Made by a program: the position numbers and the translations under genes
Shown here: one piece after another, positions 34,360-43,985 of the stretch
How the letters are laid out: each line of letters opens with the position of its first letter
Position numbering within the stretch: the first letter of the stretch is position 1
The notes under the pieces: model-generated
What the model was told of the DNA's origin: nothing
Database searches by the model: none
The model's input: only the letters and a program-made list of their open reading frames with translations
NCBI RefSeq assembly: GCF_026342405.1
Contig: NZ_JAPEMU010000001.1
Span: 8,804,001 to 8,868,000 of the forward strand
Source of the DNA: Kitasatospora sp. NBC_00240
Lineage (GTDB): Bacteria > Actinomycetota > Actinomycetes > Streptomycetales > Streptomycetaceae
Direction of reading: 5' to 3'
Length of the DNA stretch: 64,000 nucleotides

Positions 34360-35489
34360 CCCGACTGCCGGACTTCCGCCTGGAAACCTGGTTCTCCCGC
34401 TGGGAGTTCACCGCCCGCCACCACCTCACCGCCTCCGACGCGCAGACCATGACGCTGGCGGAACTGCTCGCGCTGGCCGACGACAAGGACGTCGAGGCCT
34501 TCGAGAACCTGTCCCTCGGCTACACCGAGACCTTCGGCGACCCGGGTCTGCGCGAGGCGATCGCGGCCACCTACGAGCACGCCGGCGCCGACGACGTGAT
34601 CTGCTTCGCCGGCGCCGAGGAGGCCCTCTACCTGGCGATGAACGTACTGCTCGGGGCCGACGACCACGCGGTGGTGCTGACCCCCAACTACCAGGCGGCC
34701 GAGACGGTGCCGCTCGCACTCTGCGAGGTCACCGGCGTGGCCCTCGACCCGGCGCGGGACTGGGCGCTGGACCTGGACCAGGTCGCCACGGCGATCCGTC
34801 CGAACACCCGGGTGGTGTCCGTCAACTTCCCCAACAACCCGACCGGCAAGGTCATCGGCGCCGACGAGTTCGGCGCACTGGTCCGGCTGTGCGACGAACG
34901 CGGCATCCACCTGTTCAGTGACGAGGTCTACCGCGGACTGGAGCGTGACCGGACCCGCACCCTGCCGAACGCCGCGGACCTCTCGGAGCGCGCCCTCTCG
35001 CTGAACGTGACCTCGAAGTCGCTCGGCCTGCCGGGCCTGCGGATCGGCTGGATCACCTGCCGAGACCGCGACCTGCGCGCGCGCCTGGAACGGGCCAAGC
35101 ACTACACCACGATCTGCAACTCCGCCCCGAGCGAGGTGCTGGCCCGGATCGCGCTGAAGGCCGGTGGCACGATCCTGGAGCGCAACCGGGCCCTGATCGC
35201 CGCCAATCTGCCGCTCTTCGACGCCTTCTTCGCCGAGTTCGAGGACCTCTTCGAGTGGCGTGCCCCGGACGGCGGCTGCGTCGCCTACCCCCGGTACCTC
35301 GGCCGGGACGGCGTCGAGGAGTTCTGCACCCGCCTGGTGGAGGAGGCCGGCGTCCTGCTGCTGCCGGCCGGCATCTACCGGTCCGAGCTCACCCCCACGC
35401 CCACCGACCGCTTCCGCATCGGCGTGGGCCGCGGCAACCCGCAGGACGGGCTGGACGCCTTCGCCCGCTGGCTGCGCGAGCGTCGCTGA
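34356..35489 (+). CDS. PLP-dependent class I/II aminotransferase
   Basis: This 377-aa protein starts at GTG 34356, overlapping the regulator stop. Fold-type I features: SVNFPNNPTGKVIG before the PLP Asp/Tyr region, FSDEVYRGLE, the Schiff-base Lys in NVTSKSLGLPGLRIGW, and a C-terminal FRIGVGRGN containing the substrate-carboxylate Arg. It exchanges an amino group between an amino acid and a 2-keto acid. Coupling to a DauR-like regulator suggests amino-acid catabolism. The exact substrate cannot be read. Confidence 0.88.
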   Translation: MTRLPDFRLETWFSRWEFTARHHLTASDAQTMTLAELLALADDKDVEAFENLSLGYTETFGDPGLREAIAATYEHAGADDVICFAGAEEALYLAMNVLLGADDHAVVLTPNYQAAETVPLALCEVTGVALDPARDWALDLDQVATAIRPNTRVVSVNFPNNPTGKVIGADEFGALVRLCDERGIHLFSDEVYRGLERDRTRTLPNAADLSERALSLNVTSKSLGLPGLRIGWITCRDRDLRARLERAKHYTTICNSAPSEVLARIALKAGGTILERNRALIAANLPLFDAFFAEFEDLFEWRAPDGGCVAYPRYLGRDGVEEFCTRLVEEAGVLLLPAGIYRSELTPTPTDRFRIGVGRGNPQDGLDAFARWLRERR

Positions 35490-35512
35490 CCGTGCCCTTG
35501 GGCCTGGCCGCG

Positions 35513-35538
35513 CCCGGCCCCGGGATTCCCGGGCCGGG
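35513..35538. terminator. Hairpin between convergent aminotransferase and GNAT genes
   Basis: CCCGGCCCCGGG and CCCGGGCCGGG pair with one bulged base around a 3-nt loop, 23 bp after the aminotransferase stop. It is a likely bidirectional terminator. Confidence 0.55.
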
Positions 35539-35584
35539 CCGCGGTGCACCCCGCCGCCGGGCGCGGAACTGCGGCCCGCGCCCG

Positions 35585-36160
35585 TCAACCGGCCTCGGGG
35601 ACGGCCGGGGTCTTCGGGAGTTCGCGGGTGATCCGCCAGATCAGGTTCTCGCCGGTCTGGGCCGGGGCGCGGCGCTCGGCGGGGCGCCGGAGGTGTTCGG
35701 AGAAGCCGAGCCGGGCCGGGACGGCGCCGCTGGCGTGGTTGGCCAGGTCGTGGACGATCTCGACGTGGTCCACGCCGGGGAGCCGGAAGGCCTGTTCGAC
35801 CACGGCGCGGGCGGCCCGGGTGACCAGCCCACGGCCGGTGGCGGCGGGGTGCAGCCAGTAGCCGATCTCGCGGCCGTTCGCCGGGGTGTCGCCGCGCCGG
35901 AACAGCGCGCAGACGCCGACGATCGCGCCGTCCAGCACGATCGCGTAGGTGTACTCCTCGCCGCTCGCCCAGCGCTCCGGGCGGCGGGCCAGGAACTCGG
36001 CCGTCCTGGCCCGGCTGTGCTCGGCCACCCAGGGCATCCAGGCGCGCAGGTGCTCCAGCGACTCCTCGATCACCCGGAAGAACTCCGGGAGGTCTGCCTC
36101 GCCGTCGAAGCGGCGCAGGGTCAGGCCGTCCAGTTCGATCACCTGCTGCGGAATGTCCAT
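35585..36160 (-). CDS. GNAT-family N-acetyltransferase (RimJ/RimL type)
   Basis: 191 aa counted from ATG 36160. A TTG 12 codons upstream is open, but the ATG fits the family's usual start. It has LTLRRFDGEADLPEFFRVI at the N-terminus, the acetyl-CoA-binding strand and loop in GREIGYWLHPAATGRGLVTR, and NHASGAVPARLGF near the end. Such enzymes acetylate protein N-termini, amino sugars or drugs; the target is unknown. Confidence 0.85.
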   Translation of the reverse strand: MDIPQQVIELDGLTLRRFDGEADLPEFFRVIEESLEHLRAWMPWVAEHSRARTAEFLARRPERWASGEEYTYAIVLDGAIVGVCALFRRGDTPANGREIGYWLHPAATGRGLVTRAARAVVEQAFRLPGVDHVEIVHDLANHASGAVPARLGFSEHLRRPAERRAPAQTGENLIWRITRELPKTPAVPEAG

Positions 36161-36393
36161 GCCGGGAGAATCGTGGGTGGCCGCTCCTGTCGGCAACGGG
36201 ATTTCGGAGCCCGGCTGCCCTCAGGCCTGGCCCTCGGTCGTCCGGGGAGCCGGATCGGACCGGCGCGGGGTGAAGTGCGGCCCCTCGGGCGGCGGCGAGC
36301 CTCCCGCATCCCGTGACCGGGTCGTGCGACCGCTTCGGGCGGAGGGCCGGATCCGCCCTTACGTCGGGCCGACGCCCCCGCGAGGATGGGGGC

Positions 36394-36728
36394 ATGGATG
36401 CTGTCGAAGACCCGGTGGCCGTGGTGGCGGGCTTGTGGGAGGAACATCGGAGCGAGCCGTGGCCCAAGCGGTTGGACGGACTTGAGGTGGCGGGCGTCGA
36501 TCTGGCGTCGCTGGAGACCAGGCTGGGGGCTGTACGTACACCTGGGTCACCAACGGCGGGTCCCTCCACGAGCGGGGGACGGGGACGGTGAGGTTCCTCC
36601 TCGGTGAGCTCGACAGGATCCTGCCCGAGCTCACCGAGGACGACAGCCCGCAGATCTGGCACCGGCTGCACCGGATGTCCCGGCTCGTCGTGGCCCACAA
36701 CACCCCACCGGCCGGGACACCCTCCTGA
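36394..36728 (+). pseudogene. Small Streptomyces protein gene broken by a frameshift
   Basis: From ATG 36394 the frame reads MDAVEDPVAVVAGLWEEH and continues to LETRLGA, then leaves the family. In another frame the expected continuation (CTYTWVTNGGSLHERG, then VRFLLGELDRILPELTEDD) runs to TGA 36726-36728. The two parts meet near GGGGG at about 36534, consistent with loss of one base or a sequencing error. The intact product would be about 111 aa, like a family of small Streptomyces proteins of unknown function. Confidence 0.6.
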
Positions 36729-36849
36729 AGCCTGTCGCCACCGGCGCGTCGAGCGGTCGGCCGGGTGTGTCCGGCCGGTCGGTGAGCGGTGACGGGACGG
36801 GGATCGGCCGTCCCGGTCCGGATCCCCGGCCGACCGGGGGAGCGGGGTG

Positions 36850-37479
36850 TCAGCCCGGGCCGGGCAGGTCCGTCCGCTCGCTGGTGAGGGCGGTCAACAG
36901 GGGGACGAGGAAGCGGCGTTCGAGCTGGCCTGGCGGGAGCTGCTCCGGTTCGACGTAGCTCTGTGCCAGTCCGCCCTCGCGGATCGCGATCAGGAGCCGG
37001 GCGAGTTCGTCGGCGTCCACGGTGAGGGTGCGGCCGGCCCGGGCGAGGTGCTCGGTGAGGCAGCGGGCGATCTCCGCGCGCAGGCGGGCGTCGTGCTGGG
37101 CGAGGGCCCAGCCGGCCTGCGGGTCGCGGATGGCGTACAGGGTGAACTCGGTGGTGACCAGGTACCAGTCGCGTTCGGCGGGCTCGATGTCGGCGAGGAC
37201 CTCCACCAGGCCCTGCAGGGTGAGGTTCTCGGTGGCGATCGAGTCGACCAGGGTGGTGATCCGGGCGACGACCCGTTCGCTGTGCTCGTCGAACAGCGCG
37301 AGGAAGAGTTCCTCCTTGCTGCTGAAGTTCGAGTAGAAGGCGCCCCTGGTGAAGCCGGCCCGTTCGCAGATCTGCTCGATCGGGGCGGCGTGGAAGCCGT
37401 ACTCGGCGAAGACCTCCAGTGCGGCCGCGAGCAGGGCGGCGCGGGTGCGCGGGCGGCGCTTGGTCACTCCCCTGGGCAT
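36850..37479 (-). CDS. TetR-family transcriptional repressor
   Basis: 209 aa. The N-terminal helix-turn-helix reads LEVFAEYGFHAAPIEQICER, then AGFTRGAFYSNFSSKEELFL, typical of TetR. The C-terminal part is an all-helical ligand-binding domain. ATG 37479 has GAGGGAG just upstream. It is divergent from the aldolase/ketopantoate-reductase pair, and a palindrome in the gap makes it the likely repressor of both. Confidence 0.93.
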   Translation of the reverse strand: MPRGVTKRRPRTRAALLAAALEVFAEYGFHAAPIEQICERAGFTRGAFYSNFSSKEELFLALFDEHSERVVARITTLVDSIATENLTLQGLVEVLADIEPAERDWYLVTTEFTLYAIRDPQAGWALAQHDARLRAEIARCLTEHLARAGRTLTVDADELARLLIAIREGGLAQSYVEPEQLPPGQLERRFLVPLLTALTSERTDLPGPG

Positions 37480-37602
37480 GGGCTCCCTCTCCGAGCGGTG
37501 CGGTGCGACGGCGGGTGACGCCGCGCGCTGCGGGGCGACGGTGTCCGTTCGTTCGTTCGTCCGTCACGATACCGCCCGGATCGACGGCGCGGATGCATTG
37601 GC

Positions 37603-37613
37603 GTATCCGATAC
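37603..37613. promoter_or_regulatory. Candidate TetR operator
   Basis: GTATCCGATAC at 37603-37613 is an 11-bp perfect palindrome. A further half-site-like GATGTATC lies at 37617-37624. It sits between the divergent tetR and aldolase genes, 52 bp before the aldolase ATG. Confidence 0.5.
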
Positions 37614-37664
37614 AGCGATGTATCTTTCGAGCTGTCCGCACCGTCGCTGACCCCTGGAGCTGTC

Positions 37665-38474
37665 ATGAGCGCCACACTGCCGTCCGCCCTGGCCGCCGTC
37701 GTCGGACCCGTGCCGGAGGGGGTCACCCTGCCGATGCCGCCGACCTTCGACTCGGTGCCCGCGGAACGCCGGTACCGCAAGGAACAACTCGCCGCCGGAT
37801 TCCGGCTGTTCGGCCGCTTCGGGTTCTCCGAGGGGGTCGCCGGGCACATCACCGTGCGTGACCCGGAGAACCCGCAGTGGTTCTGGGTGAACCCGTTCGG
37901 GATGAGCTTCCAGCAGATCAAGGCCTCCGACCTGGTCCTGGTCGACCACGAGGGCACCCTCCTGCACGGCAGCCGCCCGGTGAACCGCGCCGCCTTCGTC
38001 ATCCACTCCCAGGTACACGCCGCCCGCCCCGACGCGATCGCCGCCGCACACTCCCACTCGCTGTACGGGAAGGCCTTCTCCAGCCTCGGCGTCCCGCTCG
38101 ACCCGATCACCCAGGACGCCTGCGCCTTCTTCGAGGACCACGGCCTCTACAGCGACTACCGGGGCGTGGTCAACGAGGTCGAGGAGGGCAAGCGGATCGG
38201 CGCCGCGCTCGGCGGCCACAAGGCCGTCATCCTGCAGAACCACGGCCTGCTCACCGTCGGCCACTCGGTGGCGGAGGCGGTCTGGTGGTTCATCACCATG
38301 GAGCGGTCCTGCCAGGCCCAGCTGCTCGCGATGGCCGCCGGCACGCCCAGGCTGATCGACCGCGAGACCGCGCTGACCACCCGGGCGCAGATCGGCTCGC
38401 ACCTCGCGGGCTGGTTCCAGGCCCGGCCGCTCTGGGACCAGATCACCGCCTCCGACCCGGACCTCTTCGGCTGA
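37665..38474 (+). CDS. Class II aldolase/adducin-family protein
   Basis: This 269-aa protein starts at ATG 37665 with GGAG 7 nt upstream. Zinc ligands are in AAAHSHSLYG and VILQNHGLLTVG; the SEGVAGHITVRDP segment is typical. Members cleave or epimerise hydroxylated keto or sugar substrates with zinc. Being paired with a PanE-like reductase under a TetR regulator suggests a small catabolic or detoxifying pathway rather than sugar-phosphate metabolism. Confidence 0.9.
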   Translation: MSATLPSALAAVVGPVPEGVTLPMPPTFDSVPAERRYRKEQLAAGFRLFGRFGFSEGVAGHITVRDPENPQWFWVNPFGMSFQQIKASDLVLVDHEGTLLHGSRPVNRAAFVIHSQVHAARPDAIAAAHSHSLYGKAFSSLGVPLDPITQDACAFFEDHGLYSDYRGVVNEVEEGKRIGAALGGHKAVILQNHGLLTVGHSVAEAVWWFITMERSCQAQLLAMAAGTPRLIDRETALTTRAQIGSHLAGWFQARPLWDQITASDPDLFG

Positions 38475-38573
38475 CGGCCGCCCCACCCGCCGCGTCCCAC
38501 CCGCCCGGCCCCACCCGCCGCGTCCCACTCCACGCCGCCCCTGATTCGCCCGCCCCGTCCGGAGGAACCGCCC

Positions 38574-39638
38574 GTGCCCACCGACGCCGTCCCCGCCCCA
38601 CCGCGCCTGCGGATCGCCGTACTCGGCGCCGGCAGCATCGGCTGCCACCTTGGCGGCATGCTCGCCGCGGTCGCCGACGTCACGCTGATCGGACGACCGG
38701 CCGCGATGGACGAGATCGGGCGGCTGGGGCTGACGCTGACCGGCCCCGGCGAGGCCCGCCGCGAGATCGACGACCTCACGCTCGCCACCGACGCGGCGGC
38801 CGCGGCCGCCGCCGACTGGGTGCTGGTGGCGGTCAAGAGCAACGACACGGCCGCCGCCGCCCGCGACCTCGCCGGGCACCTCGCCCCCGGCACGGTGGTG
38901 GCCAGCTTCCAGAACGGCCTGCACAACCCCCGGGTGCTGCGCGCCGGACTCCCCGGCCGCCGGGTGCTGGCCGGCATGGTCCCGTACAACGTGGTGCGTA
39001 CCGGCCCGGCCGCCTTCCATCAGGGCAGCGGCGGGCAGGTGATGCTGGACGCGGGCGGTCCGGCGGCCGGCGGTGGTTCGGACGGTGACGGGCTGGCCGC
39101 GGCGGCCGCGGCGGCCGGGCTCCGGCTGGAGCTGCGCCGGGACATGGCGGCGGTGCAGGCGGCGAAGCTGCTGATGAACCTCAACAACGCCGTGAACGCG
39201 CTGTCCGGCCTGCCGCTGCGTGAACAGCTCGGCGGCCGCCACTACCGTGCCTGCCTCGCCCGGTGCCAGCGGGAGGCGCTCGCGGCCTTCCGGGCGGCCG
39301 GCGTCCGCCCGGCCCGGCTGGGCCCGGTGCCGCCGGCCTGGACGCCGGCCGTACTGCGCCTGCCCGACGGGCTGTTCCGCCGGCTGGCGGGGGCCTCACT
39401 GCGGATCGACGGGCAGGCCCGCTCCTCGATGTGGGAGGACCTGCAGCGCGGCCGGACCACCGAGATCGACACCCTGCAGGGCGAGATCGTCACCCTGGCC
39501 GGGCAGTTCGGCCTGGCGGCCCCGGCCAACGCCCGGCTGGTGGAGCTCGTCCGGGAGGCGGAGACCGCCGCCGCCGGCACGGCACGACGGTGGAGCGGCC
39601 GGGACCTGCTGGCCGAACTCACCGGGGCCGCCGGATAG
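38574..39638 (+). CDS. Ketopantoate reductase (PanE/ApbA)-family protein
   Basis: This 354-aa protein starts at GTG 38574 with GGAGGA 7 nt upstream. The N-terminal Rossmann motif AVLGAGSIGCHLGGML binds NADP(H). DWVLVAVKSNDT and ASFQNGLHN are family signatures. KLLMNLNNAVNAL holds the conserved catalytic Lys and Asn residues. It reduces a 2-keto acid, either ketopantoate for pantothenate or a related keto acid. The link to the aldolase favours a paralogue with a specialised substrate. Confidence 0.88.
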   Translation: MPTDAVPAPPRLRIAVLGAGSIGCHLGGMLAAVADVTLIGRPAAMDEIGRLGLTLTGPGEARREIDDLTLATDAAAAAAADWVLVAVKSNDTAAAARDLAGHLAPGTVVASFQNGLHNPRVLRAGLPGRRVLAGMVPYNVVRTGPAAFHQGSGGQVMLDAGGPAAGGGSDGDGLAAAAAAAGLRLELRRDMAAVQAAKLLMNLNNAVNALSGLPLREQLGGRHYRACLARCQREALAAFRAAGVRPARLGPVPPAWTPAVLRLPDGLFRRLAGASLRIDGQARSSMWEDLQRGRTTEIDTLQGEIVTLAGQFGLAAPANARLVELVREAETAAAGTARRWSGRDLLAELTGAAG

Positions 39639-39710
39639 CGCGGCCGGCTCGCGACCCCCGGCTCGCGGCCCCGGACGATGCAGGCCTGGACGAGCAGGCC
39701 CGACAAGCGG

Positions 39711-39740
39711 GCCCCCGGGCCGAGGAGTCGGCCCGGGGGC
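39711..39740. terminator. Strong hairpin between convergent genes
   Basis: GCCCCCGGGCCGA (39711-39723) pairs perfectly with 39728-39740 around the tetraloop GGAG. It lies between the PanE-like gene and the metalloprotease gene and would stop transcription from either side. Confidence 0.75.
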
Positions 39741-39776
39741 GGGTGGAGAGGGGAGGAACGGGCAGGTGGTGCGGGG

Positions 39777-41690
39777 TCAGCTCGCGGCGCCCGGCTCCTG
39801 CTTCCACTCGGAGTCGCAGTCGATCGGCAGCACCAGGCGCTGGTCCGCCTCCTGGTTCTGCGCGCGGTCGACCGAGCGGAAGAGCAGCTCGTGCACGCCC
39901 TGGCCGCGCACCGTGACCGGGCCGGTGTACGTCGTCCAGCCGGCGCCGTCGAGGTTGTACTCGGTCAGCGCCACACCCGAGATGTCGTCCGTCGCGCTGA
40001 GGGTGACGACGACCTCCTCCTGGTGGTCACCGCCCTGCTTGTGGGTGTGCGGCGGGCGGGTGGTGGCCGTGGTCACCGGGGGAGTGGTGTCCACCGGGAG
40101 GTCCATGGCCTCGTCCTCCGGGGTGGCCTCGTTGTCCAGGGTCGGCGCCGACACGCCGGAGTTCGCGCCCTGGTGGCCGACCGAGCCGCCGCGCAGCTGG
40201 AGGACGCCCCAGTCGTCGTGCCCGGCCAGCGAGGTCCGCTGGGTGTCGCCGTTGACGTCGACGCTGACCGTACTGGTGGCGATCCTGCCGTTGCAGTCCC
40301 AGTCGACCGCGGCCTTGCTCGACGGGACGGTCACGAACTTGCCGACCGTACCGTCGACACCGGGGCAGTAGTGGCTGACGTCGTAGAGCGGGCTGGTCGG
40401 CGGGTAGACGCGCTCGTCCAGGGTGGTCTCGTTCAGCGAGAGGTTCTGCCGGGAGTAGTCGACCAGTCCGGTGGTGGTGCCGGTGGCCAGGCCGAACTGG
40501 TAGCTGTAGTTCATCACGCTGAAGTACTGCGGCTCGTGGTTGGGCAGGTCGGAGTCGCCGCTGTGCCGCAGGCCGAGGTTGTGGCCCAACTCGTGCATCA
40601 GCGTGCCGGCCTGCTCGGCGACGGTGCCGACCTGGTTGGTGAAGCCGCCCAGGCTGACGATGAAGTCGCTGCCGGGGGTACCCGCGGAGATGCCGCTGGA
40701 GTTGGTGCCTACCTCCAGTTTGTGGGCCGAGATCGCATAGTGGAAGATCGGCGCCCGTGCGGTGCTGCGGAACCCGCCCGTGGCGTTCTTCAGCGCGGTG
40801 AAGGCGTTCCACTGGTACAGGCCGTCGGCCTTGGTGCCCAGGTTGGTCGTCTCGGTCAGCATCTTCGCCTGGCTGAGGGTGCCCCAGGTGGTGTTGTTGG
40901 CGAAGTCCATGATGCTGTCGGGCCCGGCGTCGATGTGCAGGTTGATGCCGGTGCCGGTCTGTCGCTTGCTGTACGGCGCGTTCTTGAACGCGTCCACCAC
41001 CTGCTTGATCGCGGCGGGGGCGATCGCGTGGCTGTGGGTGGTGTCGGACATCCAGTCCAGCTGGATGAAGACGTCGGGCTTGTTGACGTCGGCGCCCATC
41101 TTCTTCAGGTCGATGAACTTGCTGGGGCTCCCGTCGCCCGGGTCGAGGGTGACGCCGTTCAGCTTCCACGCGTCGGGGATGCCGTCGCAGGTCTTGGAGT
41201 TGCAGTCGAAGGCGAACCGGACCGGGGTCTCCGGGTCGGTGCCGCCGGTGTGGCTGATCACGTAGCCGGTGGGCGCGGTCTCGGTGAAGGTGTTCGCTCC
41301 GGTGAGCGGGACGTCCCAACCCACCTGGAGGGTCGCGTTGCCCTCGCCCTGGACGAAGAGGTTGACGGTCGCCTTGGCGCCGTAGGCGGAGTTGCACGGC
41401 GCGACGGTCCAGCTCGCCGAGGTGCCGGCCGGGATCGTGGACGGCACGAAGGGGATCACGCAGCCCTCGGGCTGGGTGGCGCTGGCGGCCGTCACGTCGC
41501 GGTCGCTCTTGTTGTCGAAGAACACGGTCACGGTGCCGCCCGCCCGGCGCGCGGCCGCGGCGGGCGTGATCACCGCGATGAAGGTGAGCAGGGCCAGAGC
41601 CAGCACGAAGAGCGCCGCGAACCTGCTTCGGCGGGGCATGTCGAAGATGCCCGGCCCGTCTGCGGCGCCGAGAGAGCGATGTACATTCAT
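39777..41690 (-). CDS. Secreted metzincin-type zinc metalloprotease
   Basis: This 637-aa protein has a membrane-inserting signal segment (~22-46). The zinc site is H366-E-L-G-H370-N-L-G-L-R-H376, and the Met-turn is SVMNYSYQF with Met393, the layout of metzincins. A Ca-binding-like VDVNGDTQRT segment and a C-terminal OmpL47/chitobiase-like beta domain (ATDDISGVALTEYNLDG) follow. It should degrade extracellular protein. ATG 41690 has only a weak ribosome site; ATG at codon 18 is a possible alternative. TGTCAC recurs three times just upstream (41693, 41724, 41742). Confidence 0.85.
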   Translation of the reverse strand: MNVHRSLGAADGPGIFDMPRRSRFAALFVLALALLTFIAVITPAAAARRAGGTVTVFFDNKSDRDVTAASATQPEGCVIPFVPSTIPAGTSASWTVAPCNSAYGAKATVNLFVQGEGNATLQVGWDVPLTGANTFTETAPTGYVISHTGGTDPETPVRFAFDCNSKTCDGIPDAWKLNGVTLDPGDGSPSKFIDLKKMGADVNKPDVFIQLDWMSDTTHSHAIAPAAIKQVVDAFKNAPYSKRQTGTGINLHIDAGPDSIMDFANNTTWGTLSQAKMLTETTNLGTKADGLYQWNAFTALKNATGGFRSTARAPIFHYAISAHKLEVGTNSSGISAGTPGSDFIVSLGGFTNQVGTVAEQAGTLMHELGHNLGLRHSGDSDLPNHEPQYFSVMNYSYQFGLATGTTTGLVDYSRQNLSLNETTLDERVYPPTSPLYDVSHYCPGVDGTVGKFVTVPSSKAAVDWDCNGRIATSTVSVDVNGDTQRTSLAGHDDWGVLQLRGGSVGHQGANSGVSAPTLDNEATPEDEAMDLPVDTTPPVTTATTRPPHTHKQGGDHQEEVVVTLSATDDISGVALTEYNLDGAGWTTYTGPVTVRGQGVHELLFRSVDRAQNQEADQRLVLPIDCDSEWKQEPGAAS

Positions 41691-41875
41691 GCTGTCACGT
41701 TAGGTGCTGACTTGATCGCATCCTGTCACGGCACGGCGTGCTGTCACTCCGACGGCTCCTCGGACGAACCGACGCCGGGCGCCCCCGGTGGCCGGTCCGT
41801 GGCGGACCGCCCGCCGGAGCCCGGCGCTACGAAATCCCGTTCCGGTGCGGCCAAGGGCCCTTAGGGTGGCCGACG

Positions 41876-43052
41876 ATGACGACGTATCGATGGCCGGCGG
41901 ACGCGTCCCGGCCCGCCGGCCCGCCCCGGTTCGCGCTCGGCCTGACGCGGGCCGCCACCCTGCTCGCCGTTTGCGCGCGGGTCGACGGACTCTTCGTCGA
42001 CCCGCCGCGGCGGCCGTTCGAACTGATCGGGTGCCGGCCGGCTGGCCGGCTGGCCGAGGCACTCGCCGGTGACCCGGACCGGATCCGGCTCGGCGACCTG
42101 TGGGTGCAGCCCGTTGCCGAGCGGCAGTGCCCGGAGGACGGGGACGGGCTCCACCCCTGGCGACTTGTCGACGTCCGCCTGCTCGGTCACCGGCCGAGCA
42201 GGGTCGACCGGACCCTGGTGGACCTGGCCGTGTCGGCGGTCGACGACCCGGACGACGCACCCGCCGATCCTCACCTCACCGACGGCGTCCGTCTCCACGA
42301 CGGACGCCGGTGGCTGGCCGACTGCCGTGACCTGGTCGCGTTGCTCCCGGCGGAGACCGAGGACGAGGCGGAGCTGCGGCTGCTGGACTGCGCCGTGGGC
42401 GGGGAGCTGGCGGCGGCGCTGTCCGCGCCCGGGCGGCGCGCCCGCCGCTACGAAGAGGTCACCTTGACGGCGCTCGATCCGACCGGCGTGGCGGCCGCCT
42501 CCTGGTGCTTTCCCACCGAGGTGGTCGCCTGGCCCCCGGCGCGGTCCGGTGCGGGGCCGCTCGACCTCGTCCTGCGCGGGACCCCCTGGGACGCCCCCGC
42601 GCCATGGCTCCGACCCGCCGTCGAGGCCTGGCTCGCCGGTCCCCCCCACAACCGTCGGCAGCTGGGCGCACTTCGACGCCGCCGGCCGCGACGTGTGGCT
42701 CGCGCTCGTACGTGACTCCGGCTGCGGGCCCTCTCGTCCCGTCCAGCCGCCCGGCCGCACCTTCCACCTGGACGGCCGGCACGCCACCGAGGCGGCCGGC
42801 TTCTGGTGCGCCCTCGGCGAGGCGGTCAACGGCCCCGGCGGCTACTTCGGTTGCAACCTGGACGCCCTGGACGACTGCCTGGGCGGCGGGTTCGGAGCCA
42901 CCGCCCCCTTCACCCTCGCCTGGCACGCCTCGCACGTCGCCCGCCGGCACCTGGGCAACCTGATCAGCCCCTGGGACGGGCGGTTCCACAACTACTTCGA
43001 CAAGATCTTGAAGGTCTTCGCCGACCACCGGATCGAGGTGCTGCTGCGCTGA
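41876..43052 (+). pseudogene. Barstar-like (barnase inhibitor) domain gene with a frameshift
   Basis: From ATG 41876 an open frame encodes about 255 residues of an unrecognised domain, ending near VEAWLAGPP. The continuation into TVGSWAHFDAAGRDVWLALV and a barstar-like domain (GYFGCNLDALDDCLGGGFG, ending DHRIEVLLR) is in the +1 frame. The two meet at a run of seven C (42641-42647), consistent with one extra base. The intact product would be about 392 aa. Barstar domains bind RNases, so the gene may be the immunity part of a toxin pair. It may be a real mutation, a phase-variable tract or a sequencing error. Confidence 0.75.
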
Positions 43053-43109
43053 CCCGGTCGGTGACCGCCGGTGGGCGGAGGGGGCTGCAGGGCCGCCCGG
43101 CCGCCACCG

Positions 43110-43985
43110 CTACCGGGGTGACCAGCCGACGTCGCGGCTCAGCTCCAGGGCGAGCACCTGGTCCACCCGGACGAAGGTCTCGAAGACGGCGCCCGTCGGG
43201 AGTTCGGGGCGGGTGCTCAGCTCGTCCAGCACCCGCAGCGCCGGTGCCGGGTCCAGGTCGTCCGCGAAGCCGTCGAAGGCGCGCTGCACGGCGTCGGCGA
43301 ACGGCGGCCTGGAGACCGTCCGGGCCGCCTCGGCGACCACCCGGCGCCACCGATGCAAGGTGGCCTGGGCCTCGGCGAGCGACTCGGCGGTGAGTTCGAC
43401 GGGCGCGTGGTGGGGCGCGGCGAACAGGGCGAGGCGGACGGCCAGCGGTTCGGGGCCGGCCAGGGACAGGGCGGCCAGCGGGCTCGGCAGCCCGGACACG
43501 TCCGGGGGGAAGGGCGCCGTCACCGACCCGACCTCGATGCGCGGCGGCTGCCCGGCCGCGTCCGGGGCGACCGCCGAGGTGTCCGGCGGCTCGGCCGGCT
43601 GCGCCCGGTGGGCCCGTACCTCCAGGTCGCCCGGGCCGGTGTCCTCGTCGGCCGGCGGGTGGATGCCCAGCAGGCCCGCGTCCCGCCGGAGCAGCTTGAC
43701 CTCCTGCGGTGCGGTGGCCGGGTGGCCCAGGGAGGTGGTGACCTGGAGGTGGCGGATCTCGGCGGCGCGCAGCAGCAGGTCGGTGACCAGCAGGGCGCGC
43801 AGGTCGCCGAGGTCGAACGGGTGGCCGGGCCGGCCGACCAGGGTGCGGACCCGGAGCAGTCCGGCCCGGCGGGGACGGATCTCGGTGCTGCGGCCGGTGC
43901 GGGCGTCGGTGATGCGCAAGGATTCCTCCGAGGCCGGCCGGGGGAGAAGGGCGGTGGCCTGCGGTGCGACGGTCGGCCGGTCCAT
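43110..43985 (-). CDS. Degenerate cysteinyl-tRNA-synthetase-like protein
   Basis: 291 aa. Residues ~20-85 follow the N-terminus of cysteinyl-tRNA synthetase (SLRITDARTGRSTEIRPRRA, then DLGDLRALLVTDLLLRA), but the HIGH motif is DLGD and the zinc cysteines are gone. A shortened middle lacks a KMSKS loop. Residues ~195-270 resemble the DALR-side helices (LALFAAPHHAPVELTAESLA, then DDLDPAPALRVLDEL). It therefore cannot be a working synthetase. It may bind a cysteine- or tRNA-like ligand or regulate. ATG 43985 is chosen by homology; an upstream in-frame extension is also open. Confidence 0.7.
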   Translation of the reverse strand: MDRPTVAPQATALLPRPASEESLRITDARTGRSTEIRPRRAGLLRVRTLVGRPGHPFDLGDLRALLVTDLLLRAAEIRHLQVTTSLGHPATAPQEVKLLRRDAGLLGIHPPADEDTGPGDLEVRAHRAQPAEPPDTSAVAPDAAGQPPRIEVGSVTAPFPPDVSGLPSPLAALSLAGPEPLAVRLALFAAPHHAPVELTAESLAEAQATLHRWRRVVAEAARTVSRPPFADAVQRAFDGFADDLDPAPALRVLDELSTRPELPTGAVFETFVRVDQVLALELSRDVGWSPR

